Source of the DNA: a virus
Virus record (IMG/VR): IMGVR_UViG_3300027792_000019
Span: 1 to 64,000 of that record
DNA length: 64,000 nucleotides
Direction: 5' to 3' (one strand)
Part shown: positions 48,998-55,263 of the stretch, one piece after another
How the letters are laid out: each line of letters begins with the position of its first letter
Position numbering within the stretch: the stretch's first letter is position 1
Position numbers and translations under genes: made by a program
Notes under the pieces: model-generated
Databases searched by the model: none
Told to the model about the DNA's origin: nothing
The model's input: the letters and a program-made list of their open reading frames with translations, nothing else

Positions 48998-49017
48998 TTA
49001 GGTTGCCACCTAATTTA
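48998..49017 (+). repeat. Right arm of inverted repeat plus local hairpin
   Basis: TTAGGT-TGCC-ACCTAA hairpin (48998-49013), overlapping GTTGCCACCTAATTTA (49002-49017), the partner of 48559-48574. Could switch between a local hairpin and a long-range stem. Confidence 0.55.
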
Positions 49018-49022
49018 GTCCA

Positions 49023-49040
49023 ATGAAATGCCCGATTCAT
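49023..49040. repeat. Palindromic element, spacer TGCCCG
   Basis: Arms ATGAAA/ATTCAT (one mismatch), CA...GGA flanks. An internal ATG opens a false frame to the next gene. Confidence 0.75.
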
Positions 49041-49081
49041 GGAAATATATAAAAAATAAAATATTAAACAAGGAGAATATA

Positions 49082-49249
49082 ATGGAAGAGACTGTTACAA
49101 TTAGTAAGGCTAAATGGAATAAATTAGTTAATGCAGACATGTTGTTGGGTATTCTACAAGATTATGGTGTAGATAATTGGAGTGGATATTCAGAAGCCAT
49201 GGAAGAGTATGAAGACGCTTTGAGAGATTGCGCTGAAACGGAAGAATAA
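49082..49249 (+). CDS. Small acidic protein
   Basis: 55 aa; helical and acidic (DYGVDNWSGYSEAMEEYEDA); not recognised. ATG 49082 follows AAGGAGAATATA; the in-frame ATG at 49028 is in a palindrome. Confidence 0.6.
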   Translation: MEETVTISKAKWNKLVNADMLLGILQDYGVDNWSGYSEAMEEYEDALRDCAETEE

Positions 49250-49250
49250 T

Positions 49251-49559
49251 ATGAAAACAAAATGCTATTGTGTTTATTGCCCCAAACATCCATTCTTTGA
49301 ACGTCAAAAAGAATTTGGACAAATTTCTGGATGGCACGCAAATATGTATAGCCCTATCCATTTCGACATGACTGCCGGTGCAGATGTTGAATGTCTTGAT
49401 CCAAAAAGTGATGCTTTCTATGATTTGGAAGTTGAACCAGAAGATCATGAATTCAAGACATGTGCTTATGGTGACGGTAGTGCCGAAACAGGAACTAGTG
49501 GATGTGGTTGGGAAATTGATGCCTATTGTGGTAATGAAGAGTATAAGGAGTTAGAGTAA
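49251..49559 (+). CDS. Cys-rich hypothetical protein
   Basis: 102 aa with seven Cys (CYCVYCPKHPF, CLDP, TCAYGDG, SGCGW, YCGN), perhaps metal-binding. Not recognised. Starts 1 nt after the upstream stop and ends 1 nt before the next start. Confidence 0.6.
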   Translation: MKTKCYCVYCPKHPFFERQKEFGQISGWHANMYSPIHFDMTAGADVECLDPKSDAFYDLEVEPEDHEFKTCAYGDGSAETGTSGCGWEIDAYCGNEEYKELE

Positions 49560-49560
49560 A

Positions 49561-49839
49561 ATGAGTTTATATAGAAAGTTGCCAGTAGAGATTGAAGCAT
49601 TCAAATGGACAGGAGACCAAGACCAAACTGAAGATCCGTTATGGATTGTTAACGCAATCAAAAGAGGAGATGTTTATTTTGTCAATCATAATTCTGGATT
49701 GGTTTTTATGAAAATAAAAACTCTTGAAGGAGAAATGACTGCCGGTCAAGGTGATTATATTATTAAGGGAATTAAAGGCGAATTGTATCCTTGTAAGCCT
49801 GATATTTTTGAAAATAGTTATGAGTTACTACAAAAATAA
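49561..49839 (+). CDS. Phage protein of the 'PVEIEAFKWTGD' family
   Basis: 92 aa. RKLPVEIEAFKWTGD, LVFMKIKTLEGEMTAGQGDY and GIKGELYPCKPDIFENSYEL match a common small-protein family in phages of diverse hosts, function unknown. GGAG upstream. Confidence 0.8.
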   Translation: MSLYRKLPVEIEAFKWTGDQDQTEDPLWIVNAIKRGDVYFVNHNSGLVFMKIKTLEGEMTAGQGDYIIKGIKGELYPCKPDIFENSYELLQK

Positions 49840-49843
49840 TTCC

Positions 49844-49861
49844 ATGAAAGCGTCATTTCAT
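49844..49861. repeat. Palindromic element, spacer GCGTCA
   Basis: Perfect arms, CC...TAGG flanks, 4 nt after the stop. Confidence 0.85.
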
Positions 49862-49893
49862 TAGGTCTATAAAAATAAAAGGAGAATATAAAA

Positions 49894-50130
49894 ATGGCAA
49901 AAAGTATAAAAACACAAATGGAATTACTTTACGAAATGTGCGTAGAAATTTATGCTTGTTTGGAGTTAGATAGAGAATGGGAAAGTGCCAATCCCAGTGA
50001 AGCGTCTAATGTAGCTGACAGGGTCTTATGGATATTGGATAAAGAAGACAATGAAAATTTTCGTAAATTAGTACAAATCAAAATGGATGAAATTGATCCA
50101 GACTTTGATTATCACGACAAACAACTATAG
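49894..50130 (+). CDS. Small acidic protein
   Basis: 78 aa, helical and acidic; not recognised. AAAGGAG upstream. Confidence 0.6.
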   Translation: MAKSIKTQMELLYEMCVEIYACLELDREWESANPSEASNVADRVLWILDKEDNENFRKLVQIKMDEIDPDFDYHDKQL

Positions 50131-50133
50131 TCA

Positions 50134-50151
50134 ATGAAACTGCCATTTCAT
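50134..50151. repeat. Palindromic element, spacer CTGCCA
   Basis: Perfect arms, 3 nt after the stop. Confidence 0.85.
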
Positions 50152-50196
50152 TAGAATAAATTAAAATAAAATTAAAAATAAAAAGGAGAAAATATA

Positions 50197-50415
50197 ATGA
50201 GTGCTGGAGCGTATAAAAGTGGAAATTGGGAAGGAAATTTCAAATTTTCACCAGGAACATTTGAAGAAAAGAAAGACCCAGATGATAATTTAAGATATAT
50301 GTATAGACAAATCCCGTCTAACTTTACTGGAGAAAAAATAATTTATAATGTGAATGGGAATAGAGTCAAGGTTAGTGTAGAAAATGGAAGAGTATATAAT
50401 TGGAGTTGGGGATAA
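50197..50415 (+). CDS. Small hypothetical protein
   Basis: 72 aa, Gly/Asn-rich, beta-like; not recognised. AAAAAGGAGAAAATATA upstream. Confidence 0.6.
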   Translation: MSAGAYKSGNWEGNFKFSPGTFEEKKDPDDNLRYMYRQIPSNFTGEKIIYNVNGNRVKVSVENGRVYNWSWG

Positions 50416-50418
50416 CCC

Positions 50419-50436
50419 ATGAAACAGATATTTTAT
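50419..50436. repeat. Palindromic element, spacer CAGATA
   Basis: Arms ATGAAA/TTTTAT, CCC...GGGG flanks. Confidence 0.8.
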
Positions 50437-50522
50437 GGGGCGTTAAAAGGTAATATATTGCTTGTTATGGTATAAAACAAAGGTTAAAGTGTAAGTTATT
50501 ACTTATTATAAAAAGGAATAAA

Positions 50523-50726
50523 ATGGAAAACGAATATAAAGATTATGTAATTGTAATGTGGAATAATGATTCTAAATATAAAGGGCAAACTCAAAATATT
50601 GAAACGCAAGGTGAAGCCGAATCTTTATTTTCAGAATATTTTAATCAATTTGAAAATATTGAATTAGTAGAGATAAATACCACAAGGACTGTTTTAAAAC
50701 ACAAGTATATGACAATTACCTCATAA
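50523..50726 (+). CDS. Small hypothetical protein
   Basis: 67 aa; YKDYVIVMWNNDSKYKGQTQ then acidic helix. Not recognised. AAAAAGGAATAAA upstream. Stop TAA in a palindrome. Confidence 0.6.
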   Translation: MENEYKDYVIVMWNNDSKYKGQTQNIETQGEAESLFSEYFNQFENIELVEINTTRTVLKHKYMTITS

Positions 50727-50740
50727 AACGAAAATTTCAT
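50723..50740. repeat. Palindromic element (variant), spacer CGAAAA
   Basis: Arms ATAAAA/TTTCAT. Contains the TAA stop of 50523-50726. Confidence 0.75.
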
Positions 50741-50773
50741 GTGAAATAAAATTTATAGAAAGGAGAATAAGAG

Positions 50774-50944
50774 ATGGAAGAGAAAATTGAAGCAAAGAAA
50801 AGAAATACTTCTTGGATAGTCACGGCGACTTCCCCATTGATCAGACCTGGACTAAGTATTAGTATTACGGTTTCTGAAAAATATGTTGTAGAAGAAACTT
50901 TAAAACTTATGGATAAGATTAGAGAAATTAATACTACCCCATGA
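50774..50944 (+). CDS. Small hypothetical protein
   Basis: 56 aa; helix, then TSWIVTATSPLIRPGLSISI strands, then a helix. Not recognised. AAAGGAGAATAAGAG upstream. Stop TGA in a palindrome. Confidence 0.55.
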   Translation: MEEKIEAKKRNTSWIVTATSPLIRPGLSISITVSEKYVVEETLKLMDKIREINTTP

Positions 50945-50958
50945 AACAAGAGTTTCAT
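50941..50958. repeat. Palindromic element, spacer CAAGAG
   Basis: Perfect arms, CCC...TAG flanks. Contains the TGA stop of 50774-50944. Confidence 0.85.
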
Positions 50959-50989
50959 TAGAAACTTAAATCTATAGAAAGGATATTAT

Positions 50990-51235
50990 ATGTCAAATAA
51001 AATTTTACATTTACAAATTCCGATGATGGATACAAAAGCACCAGTACGAGATGCTTTTGGGGTATCAGCAGAAGCAGCAAGTAAATTTGTTTCTATGGTA
51101 AAAGAAAAGCTTGGAGATGATTGGGTTGTAGTTATGTCACCCTTTAACCCAACAATTTCTGAAGATGGTCAAACATTTTATAACTTTAAAATGGAACAAC
51201 TTACAAAAGAAGAATTAGTAAATTTAATCAAATAA
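50990..51235 (+). CDS. Small hypothetical protein
   Basis: 81 aa; LQIPMMDTKAPVRDAFGVSA followed by helix and a GDDWVVVMSP strand. Not recognised. GAAAGGATATTAT upstream. Confidence 0.6.
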   Translation: MSNKILHLQIPMMDTKAPVRDAFGVSAEAASKFVSMVKEKLGDDWVVVMSPFNPTISEDGQTFYNFKMEQLTKEELVNLIK

Positions 51236-51254
51236 ATTCAAAAAGGAGAACCCT

Positions 51255-51377
51255 ATGACCGACGAACAAATCAAACAAATGAATGAACACAACGAAGCTA
51301 TGGCAAAATTACGTTCAGAAAAGGCAAAGCAACCAAAGACACATCGAGAGAAACAGAAGGAACGGAAGCGTCATTAA
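51255..51377 (+). CDS. Small basic protein
   Basis: 40 aa, helical, with a Lys/Arg tail (KTHREKQKERKRH). AAAAGGAGAACCCT upstream. Possibly nucleic-acid-binding; inferred from charge only. Confidence 0.5.
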   Translation: MTDEQIKQMNEHNEAMAKLRSEKAKQPKTHREKQKERKRH

Positions 51378-51416
51378 TTATTAGTAATATTAATAAAATT
51401 GGTATCACTAAAACCC

Positions 51417-51445
51417 TTGACAAATTTGGGTTTGTGTGGTAGACT
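51417..51445 (+). promoter_or_regulatory. Sigma70-like extended -10 promoter of tRNA/hsp20/replication block
   Basis: TTGACA 51417-51422 preceded by ACCC, 17-bp spacer ending TGG, TAGACT 51440-51445. Last promoter match before 63616. Confidence 0.8.
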
Positions 51446-51453
51446 TAGGTAGC

Positions 51454-51515
51454 ATTGACGAAGGCATAGCTTATCGTCATTAAAGTTTACGGCATCTTGC
51501 CAAAAATGCCGAATC
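51454..51515 (+). ncRNA. Structured 5' leader of the tRNA transcript
   Basis: Two hairpins before the tRNA: TGACGA pairs with TCGTCA around 51460-51480, and GGCAT with ATGCC around 51490-51510. May guide tRNA processing or be a small RNA. Confidence 0.4.
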
Positions 51516-51589
51516 GTACCCTTAGCTCAGTTGGTTAGAGCAAGCGGCTCATAACCGCTGGGTCACAGGTTCAAGTCCTGTAGGGTACA
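51516..51589 (+). tRNA. tRNA-Met (anticodon CAT), elongator or Ile2 type
   Basis: 74 nt with all four arms: acceptor GTACCCT/AGGGTAC, D-loop TAGCTCAGTTGGTTAGAGC, anticodon stem AGCGG/CCGCT with loop CTCATAA (anticodon 51550-51552), and T-arm CAGGTTCAAGTCCTG. The first pair is G-C, not the unpaired C1-A72 of initiators. CAT could instead be an Ile tRNA read after lysidine modification. CCA is not encoded; the discriminator is A. Confidence 0.95.
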
Positions 51590-51590
51590 C

Positions 51591-51602
51591 TAGGGCAATG
51601 AG
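51591..51602 (+). repeat. Left arm of inverted repeat around hsp20
   Basis: TAGGGCAATGAG, exactly complementary to 52027-52038, starts 2 nt after the tRNA. Confidence 0.7.
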
Positions 51603-51640
51603 GCAACCTATTTCTTTTATTTCACAGGAGGTAAATTATT

Positions 51641-52015
51641 ATGTTCCCAACTACTTTTTTCGAAACACTTTCTTTTGATCCACGAGCCTACAGGTTCCAT
51701 CGTCCAATGCTAGAACGAGAAGGTTATTTTACTATTGAAAAAGATGGTAAAATTCTTGTTCTTTTGAATGTATTGGGTGTAGCAAAGGATGACATTTCTG
51801 TTGATGTTAAAAACACGTCAGAAAACAAAGAATTAATTGTTATTAATGGTACAACAAAAAACGAGGATTTTGATAAAGAATTTAGCATCAATATGTCATT
51901 CCTTGTAGGAAAACCCATGGAAACCCTTGAATGGGATATGGAAAATGGTTTTATGACTATGACTCTTACTTTCAAAGAGCCAGTAAAACCATCAGTCAAG
52001 ATTATTAGCAAGTAA
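51641..52015 (+). CDS. hsp20: Hsp20/alpha-crystallin small heat shock protein
   Basis: 124 aa. The alpha-crystallin domain covers most of the protein (VLLNVLGVAKDDISVDVKN ... ELIVINGTTKN ... MTLTFKEP). Holds unfolded proteins and prevents aggregation; phages carrying it may protect virion or host proteins. ACAGGAGGTAAATTATT precedes the ATG. Perfect 12-nt inverted repeats flank the gene. Confidence 0.9.
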   Translation: MFPTTFFETLSFDPRAYRFHRPMLEREGYFTIEKDGKILVLLNVLGVAKDDISVDVKNTSENKELIVINGTTKNEDFDKEFSINMSFLVGKPMETLEWDMENGFMTMTLTFKEPVKPSVKIISK

Positions 52016-52026
52016 ATTTCTTTCGT

Positions 52027-52038
52027 CTCATTGCCCTA
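52027..52038 (+). repeat. Right arm of inverted repeat around hsp20
   Basis: CTCATTGCCCTA, the exact reverse complement of 51591-51602; lies 12 nt past the hsp20 stop. Confidence 0.7.
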
Positions 52039-52066
52039 TTTGGTATCATTATTATAGAATCTAATT

Positions 52067-52096
52067 AAGGAGGTGAACCATCTACACAACCCAATG
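52067..52096 (+). other. Orphan strong Shine-Dalgarno
   Basis: AAGGAGGTGA, a near-perfect anti-16S match, followed by no ATG, GTG or TTG at a usable distance. The first ATG is in the palindrome at 52094. May be an RBS relic, decoy or leader. Confidence 0.4.
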
Positions 52097-52111
52097 AAAG
52101 TGTTATTTCAT
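52094..52111. repeat. Palindromic element, spacer GTGTTA
   Basis: Perfect arms, CCA...GGTA flanks. Last copy in the window, just before the replication genes. Confidence 0.85.
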
Positions 52112-52128
52112 GGTAATTTTAAAAGGAG

Positions 52129-52222
52129 TTATATAATATAAAATAAATAAAAAAATAAAAATAAAAAATCTAAAATAAAAATCAAAAAATAAAATTATAT
52201 AAAAGAAAAGGAAAAAATAAAA
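52129..52222 (+). promoter_or_regulatory. Very A-rich, almost G-free leader
   Basis: About 90 nt of A/T with near-absence of G between the palindrome and the SSB-like gene; contains repeated AATAAA/AAATAAAAA units and a GAAAAGGAAAAA ribosome binding site. Such unstructured A-rich leaders can raise translation; an AT-rich replication start is an alternative. Confidence 0.4.
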
Positions 52223-53275
52223 ATGGCAAAAACTAAAGGATTAGAACTTCCGCAGCAACGTGGGAATTTTGAGATTAAGGGTATCGTTACTGGCGTATCT
52301 AAGGAAAATTTCTATAAGGAAACAAAGACAAAGACAGGTAAGGATTTTCGTGCCTTGAATTTCGGTGTTACATTTGACAAAAATCAAACATTATTCGTTA
52401 CTCTTACTGGTATGCCCATGGATAATGTTTATTTCTCCAAACGCGGAGAAAAGGGTGAAAAGCCCACCACTATGCCGGTGCCTTGGAAAGATCGTCGCAC
52501 CTTCAAGAAAGAAGGATTCTCTCTTATTGGTGTGAATTGTGGTTTGAAGAAAACCACAAATGACAAAGGTACAGAAGTTAATGATATTCAACATTTAACT
52601 CCTTTTGATGCGTGCCAGTATATTTCTGAAAATCTTCAAGATGGTGTTTCAGTTTATATTCGTGGAAATATTGAATTTTCACATTATGCAAATAAAGAGG
52701 GTGAATTACAACATAATTCAAAGTTGGTTATTACTCAAATCTCATTATGCAAGCCTGTAGATTTCGAAGCGACTGATTTCAAACCTGACGCTCAATTCAC
52801 TCAACCTTTTGTGTTTATGGGGGTTCGTAAGGAAGATTCAGTTTTTGTAGCAGAAGGCAAAGTTGTGAATTATGCTACTGTTGAAGATGCAGAATTTATT
52901 ATCGAAAATGAAAAAATTGCAACCAATTTCAAGAAAAATGTCAAGCCATACACTGCTATGAAAACATGGGGCGATATTCGCACTGTAAAAAATACTGAAG
53001 TTGTTGAAGAAACTACTTCAGATGATGGTTGGGGCGAAAAGAATGCCATGGATCGTGTAACTGGTCAATATCGCAAAACGCTTATTATTATGGGTGCAGA
53101 CAAAGAGTCTCTTGATCGTGAAACATATACCGAGGCATTACTAGATAAGGCTATTGAAACTATGGCTGCTAACGAAAATGCTAAGAAAGATTTTGGAGAA
53201 GGAGAAGAAGATTGGGGCGGAGATAGCAAGATTAGTGGTGAAAAGAAAGAAGATGATGACGAGGCTTGGAGCTAG
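52223..53275 (+). CDS. Single-stranded DNA-binding-like protein
   Basis: 350 aa. N-terminal OB-fold-like strands (GNFEIKGIVTGVSKENFYKE, ALNFGVTFD), a middle domain with VYIRGNIEFS, and a long acidic tail ending DDDEAWS, the pattern of phage SSBs whose tail recruits partners. Start of the replication block; GGAAAAA upstream and then the Sak4-like and DnaB genes. Sequence similarity to a named SSB family is inferred, not proven. Confidence 0.6.
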   Translation: MAKTKGLELPQQRGNFEIKGIVTGVSKENFYKETKTKTGKDFRALNFGVTFDKNQTLFVTLTGMPMDNVYFSKRGEKGEKPTTMPVPWKDRRTFKKEGFSLIGVNCGLKKTTNDKGTEVNDIQHLTPFDACQYISENLQDGVSVYIRGNIEFSHYANKEGELQHNSKLVITQISLCKPVDFEATDFKPDAQFTQPFVFMGVRKEDSVFVAEGKVVNYATVEDAEFIIENEKIATNFKKNVKPYTAMKTWGDIRTVKNTEVVEETTSDDGWGEKNAMDRVTGQYRKTLIIMGADKESLDRETYTEALLDKAIETMAANENAKKDFGEGEEDWGGDSKISGEKKEDDDEAWS

Positions 53276-53277
53276 TT

Positions 53278-53454
53278 ATGAATAAAATTGTAATGAAAAT
53301 TCAGTCTAAAGAAGACGAGGTGTCATCGTCAATCAAAATGAAAGACCATCCTGATGAGGACGAGTTAGATATGATTGTATTGTGTTTTAGGAATTTGCTT
53401 GAAAAGGCAGATTATTCGCAATCTCAAATTGATGGTATTTTGAAGGAGAACTAA
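53278..53454 (+). CDS. Small acidic hypothetical protein
   Basis: 58 aa, acidic, helical C-terminus (LEKADYSQSQIDGILKEN). ATG 53278 follows TTGGAGCTAGTT. Not recognised; between the SSB-like and ATPase genes. Confidence 0.6.
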   Translation: MNKIVMKIQSKEDEVSSSIKMKDHPDEDELDMIVLCFRNLLEKADYSQSQIDGILKEN

Positions 53455-53457
53455 CAT

Positions 53458-54531
53458 ATGAAATATGCAAAGAACGTACTTAAGGTTGACATTTCAAATT
53501 TTAGACATTACTGGCGTGGAATCCCTAAAATTGGAAAGACAACGCTTTTCAGGGACTTACTCGTAGAAAGTTATGGTGATACAAAATTTGGATTGTTGTT
53601 ATCTCCAGGAAATGAAACGGGCTATAAGGCGCTTAGTGATATCGTTGCTCACGAAACTCCAACATGGGAAGACTTTGTAGAAACTGTTGACGATCTTGTT
53701 GAGAATAAAGAAGACAATGAATTTAAGCTTGTAGCAATTGACACTGTAGACGAATTAGTTTCAATCGCCTCAGACAAGGTTCTCAAGGTTCATTTTGCAC
53801 GTAAAAATGAAAAGGCTTTTACTCTTAATGCTGCATTGGGCGGTTTTGGGCAAGGGCATATTATGGTTCAAGATTTGATTAATGATCAAATTCGTAGACT
53901 TGAACTTGCTGGTTACGGACTTGTTTTTATTAGTCATACTAAGATTAAAGAAATCAAGGGCAAAACCGAAGAGGATACTTATAGTCAATTGACTTCTAAT
54001 ATGGAAAGTCGATTTGATAAGATCTTCGCTGACAAGGCTGATGTGATTGCAACCTTTATGACTGTTAAAAACGTTAAAGATAATAAGCTTGAAGGTACTT
54101 CTCGCTATATTTTCTTCCGTAATGATGGTTTCGTTGATGCTGGATCTCGTTTCAATAATATGCCAGAAAAGGTTGAAATGTCTGCGAAGAATTATCTTGA
54201 AGCATTCAACCAAGGCGTAATTTCTTCTTTTGGGAAGCCTGTTGATCAAAAGGAGATTGAAAGATTACGCAAGGAAGAAATCGCCAAACGTGATGCAGAT
54301 GCCGCAAAGTATGTTGCAAAAGCAAAGACGGGAAGTGTTGAGAATGCCGATAGTCTTAAGTCTGCGGAAGACTACATTAATTTGATTGATAAAGAGATTG
54401 CTTCATTGGACAAAGAGGGCAAGCGTCAAAAACAGGAAGAACTCAAAGAACATAATGTTCCTACCAAATACAAGGAACTTACTGACATTGAAGTTCTCAA
54501 GACCATTTTAAAGGTTGTTTCAAGCAAGTAG
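53458..54531 (+). CDS. RecA-like ATPase (Sak4/AAA_24 type)
   Basis: 357 aa. Walker A GIPKIGKTT at residues 21-29, Walker B-like FKLVAIDTVDEL, a VFISHTKIKE strand and a long C-terminal helical region. Sak4-like proteins are compact RecA homologues that pair with SSB in phage recombination; here the SSB-like gene is two upstream. The C-terminal third is charged and helical. AAGGAGAACTAACAT upstream. Confidence 0.8.
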   Translation: MKYAKNVLKVDISNFRHYWRGIPKIGKTTLFRDLLVESYGDTKFGLLLSPGNETGYKALSDIVAHETPTWEDFVETVDDLVENKEDNEFKLVAIDTVDELVSIASDKVLKVHFARKNEKAFTLNAALGGFGQGHIMVQDLINDQIRRLELAGYGLVFISHTKIKEIKGKTEEDTYSQLTSNMESRFDKIFADKADVIATFMTVKNVKDNKLEGTSRYIFFRNDGFVDAGSRFNNMPEKVEMSAKNYLEAFNQGVISSFGKPVDQKEIERLRKEEIAKRDADAAKYVAKAKTGSVENADSLKSAEDYINLIDKEIASLDKEGKRQKQEELKEHNVPTKYKELTDIEVLKTILKVVSSK

Positions 54532-54555
54532 TGTTATAGGATTATTGTTATAAAA

Positions 54556-54591
54556 AATGGGTAGGGCATATAAAGGTTTGTCCTACCCATT
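54556..54591. terminator. Strong hairpin, terminator-like mainly for the minus strand
   Basis: AATGGGTAGG (54556-54565) pairs perfectly with CCTACCCATT (54582-54591) around a 16-nt loop. On + the stem is followed by ATTGTAAAG (poor U-run); on - it is followed by TTTTTATA, a better terminator. Confidence 0.6.
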
Positions 54592-54628
54592 ATTGTAAAG
54601 GAATTAAAGGAACAAAAGAGAGTTAATT

Positions 54629-55261
54629 ATGGAAATAAAAACAACTCGAAAATGTAAAAAATGTAAAAACCTAATCGTCCTAGAAATGGATAAATTTGTT
54701 CCTTTCAATAAAGATGATTATTATCATTATGATTGTTTTATAGAACACATGAATAGTAAAAGTAAAAAATTATCGCAAGAGGAAATATCAAAAATGATTA
54801 CAGAATCACAAGAAAAAAATCGTGATAAAGTGAAAAATATCATTGACAAGAACCATCTCTTTGCGTATGTTGTAAGACGATATGAATTAACCTATAAACC
54901 CAAACACTTCTTCATTAAATTTGAAGAAATTTTTAATGGTCATTATAAAAATATAACCGAACCCATTTCTCCAGGTGATTTATTAGATATGTGGATAAGG
55001 AAAGAAGGTTATTTGGATAGAACTAATCAATGGAAGGTTGGCAAAGGCGAAGGGATGGAAGGTTTGAATAGGATGTTTTATGATATTTCAGTGCTTTTAA
55101 GCAAGTATAGTAGTTATAAGAAGTGGAAAGAAATGCAAGAAGTAAATACTCGCAACAAAGAAAATATTATTGAAGAAAATAAATTAAAAATAGATTATAT
55201 GAAAATATATAATACAAATAAAGAAAAAAATAACATAGAAAATATACTTGAGGAGATTTAA
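54629..55261 (+). CDS. Zinc-finger protein of the replication block
   Basis: 210 aa. KCKKCKNLI and YYHYDCFIEH give a Cys/His zinc site near the N-terminus; the rest is helical with a Lys/Asn-rich tail. The position just before the DnaB-like helicase suggests a loader or accessory factor, which is inference. Not recognised. Confidence 0.6.
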   Translation: MEIKTTRKCKKCKNLIVLEMDKFVPFNKDDYYHYDCFIEHMNSKSKKLSQEEISKMITESQEKNRDKVKNIIDKNHLFAYVVRRYELTYKPKHFFIKFEEIFNGHYKNITEPISPGDLLDMWIRKEGYLDRTNQWKVGKGEGMEGLNRMFYDISVLLSKYSSYKKWKEMQEVNTRNKENIIEENKLKIDYMKIYNTNKEKNNIENILEEI

Positions 55262-55263
55262 AT

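Noticed and set aside
3792-49028. ATG codons inside palindromes used as gene starts (e.g. 3792, 15182, 22721, 49028; GTG 4673)
   Set aside because: These open long frames but lack Shine-Dalgarno sequences, and a good site plus start lies downstream in the same frame. Only 4012, 11380 and perhaps 9985 and 23597 look genuine.
2793-52111. Palindromes as rho-independent terminators
   Set aside because: Six A/T-rich arm pairs with a 6-nt loop and no consistent U-run; many are followed by GGTA or GGAG and run straight into the next ribosome binding site.
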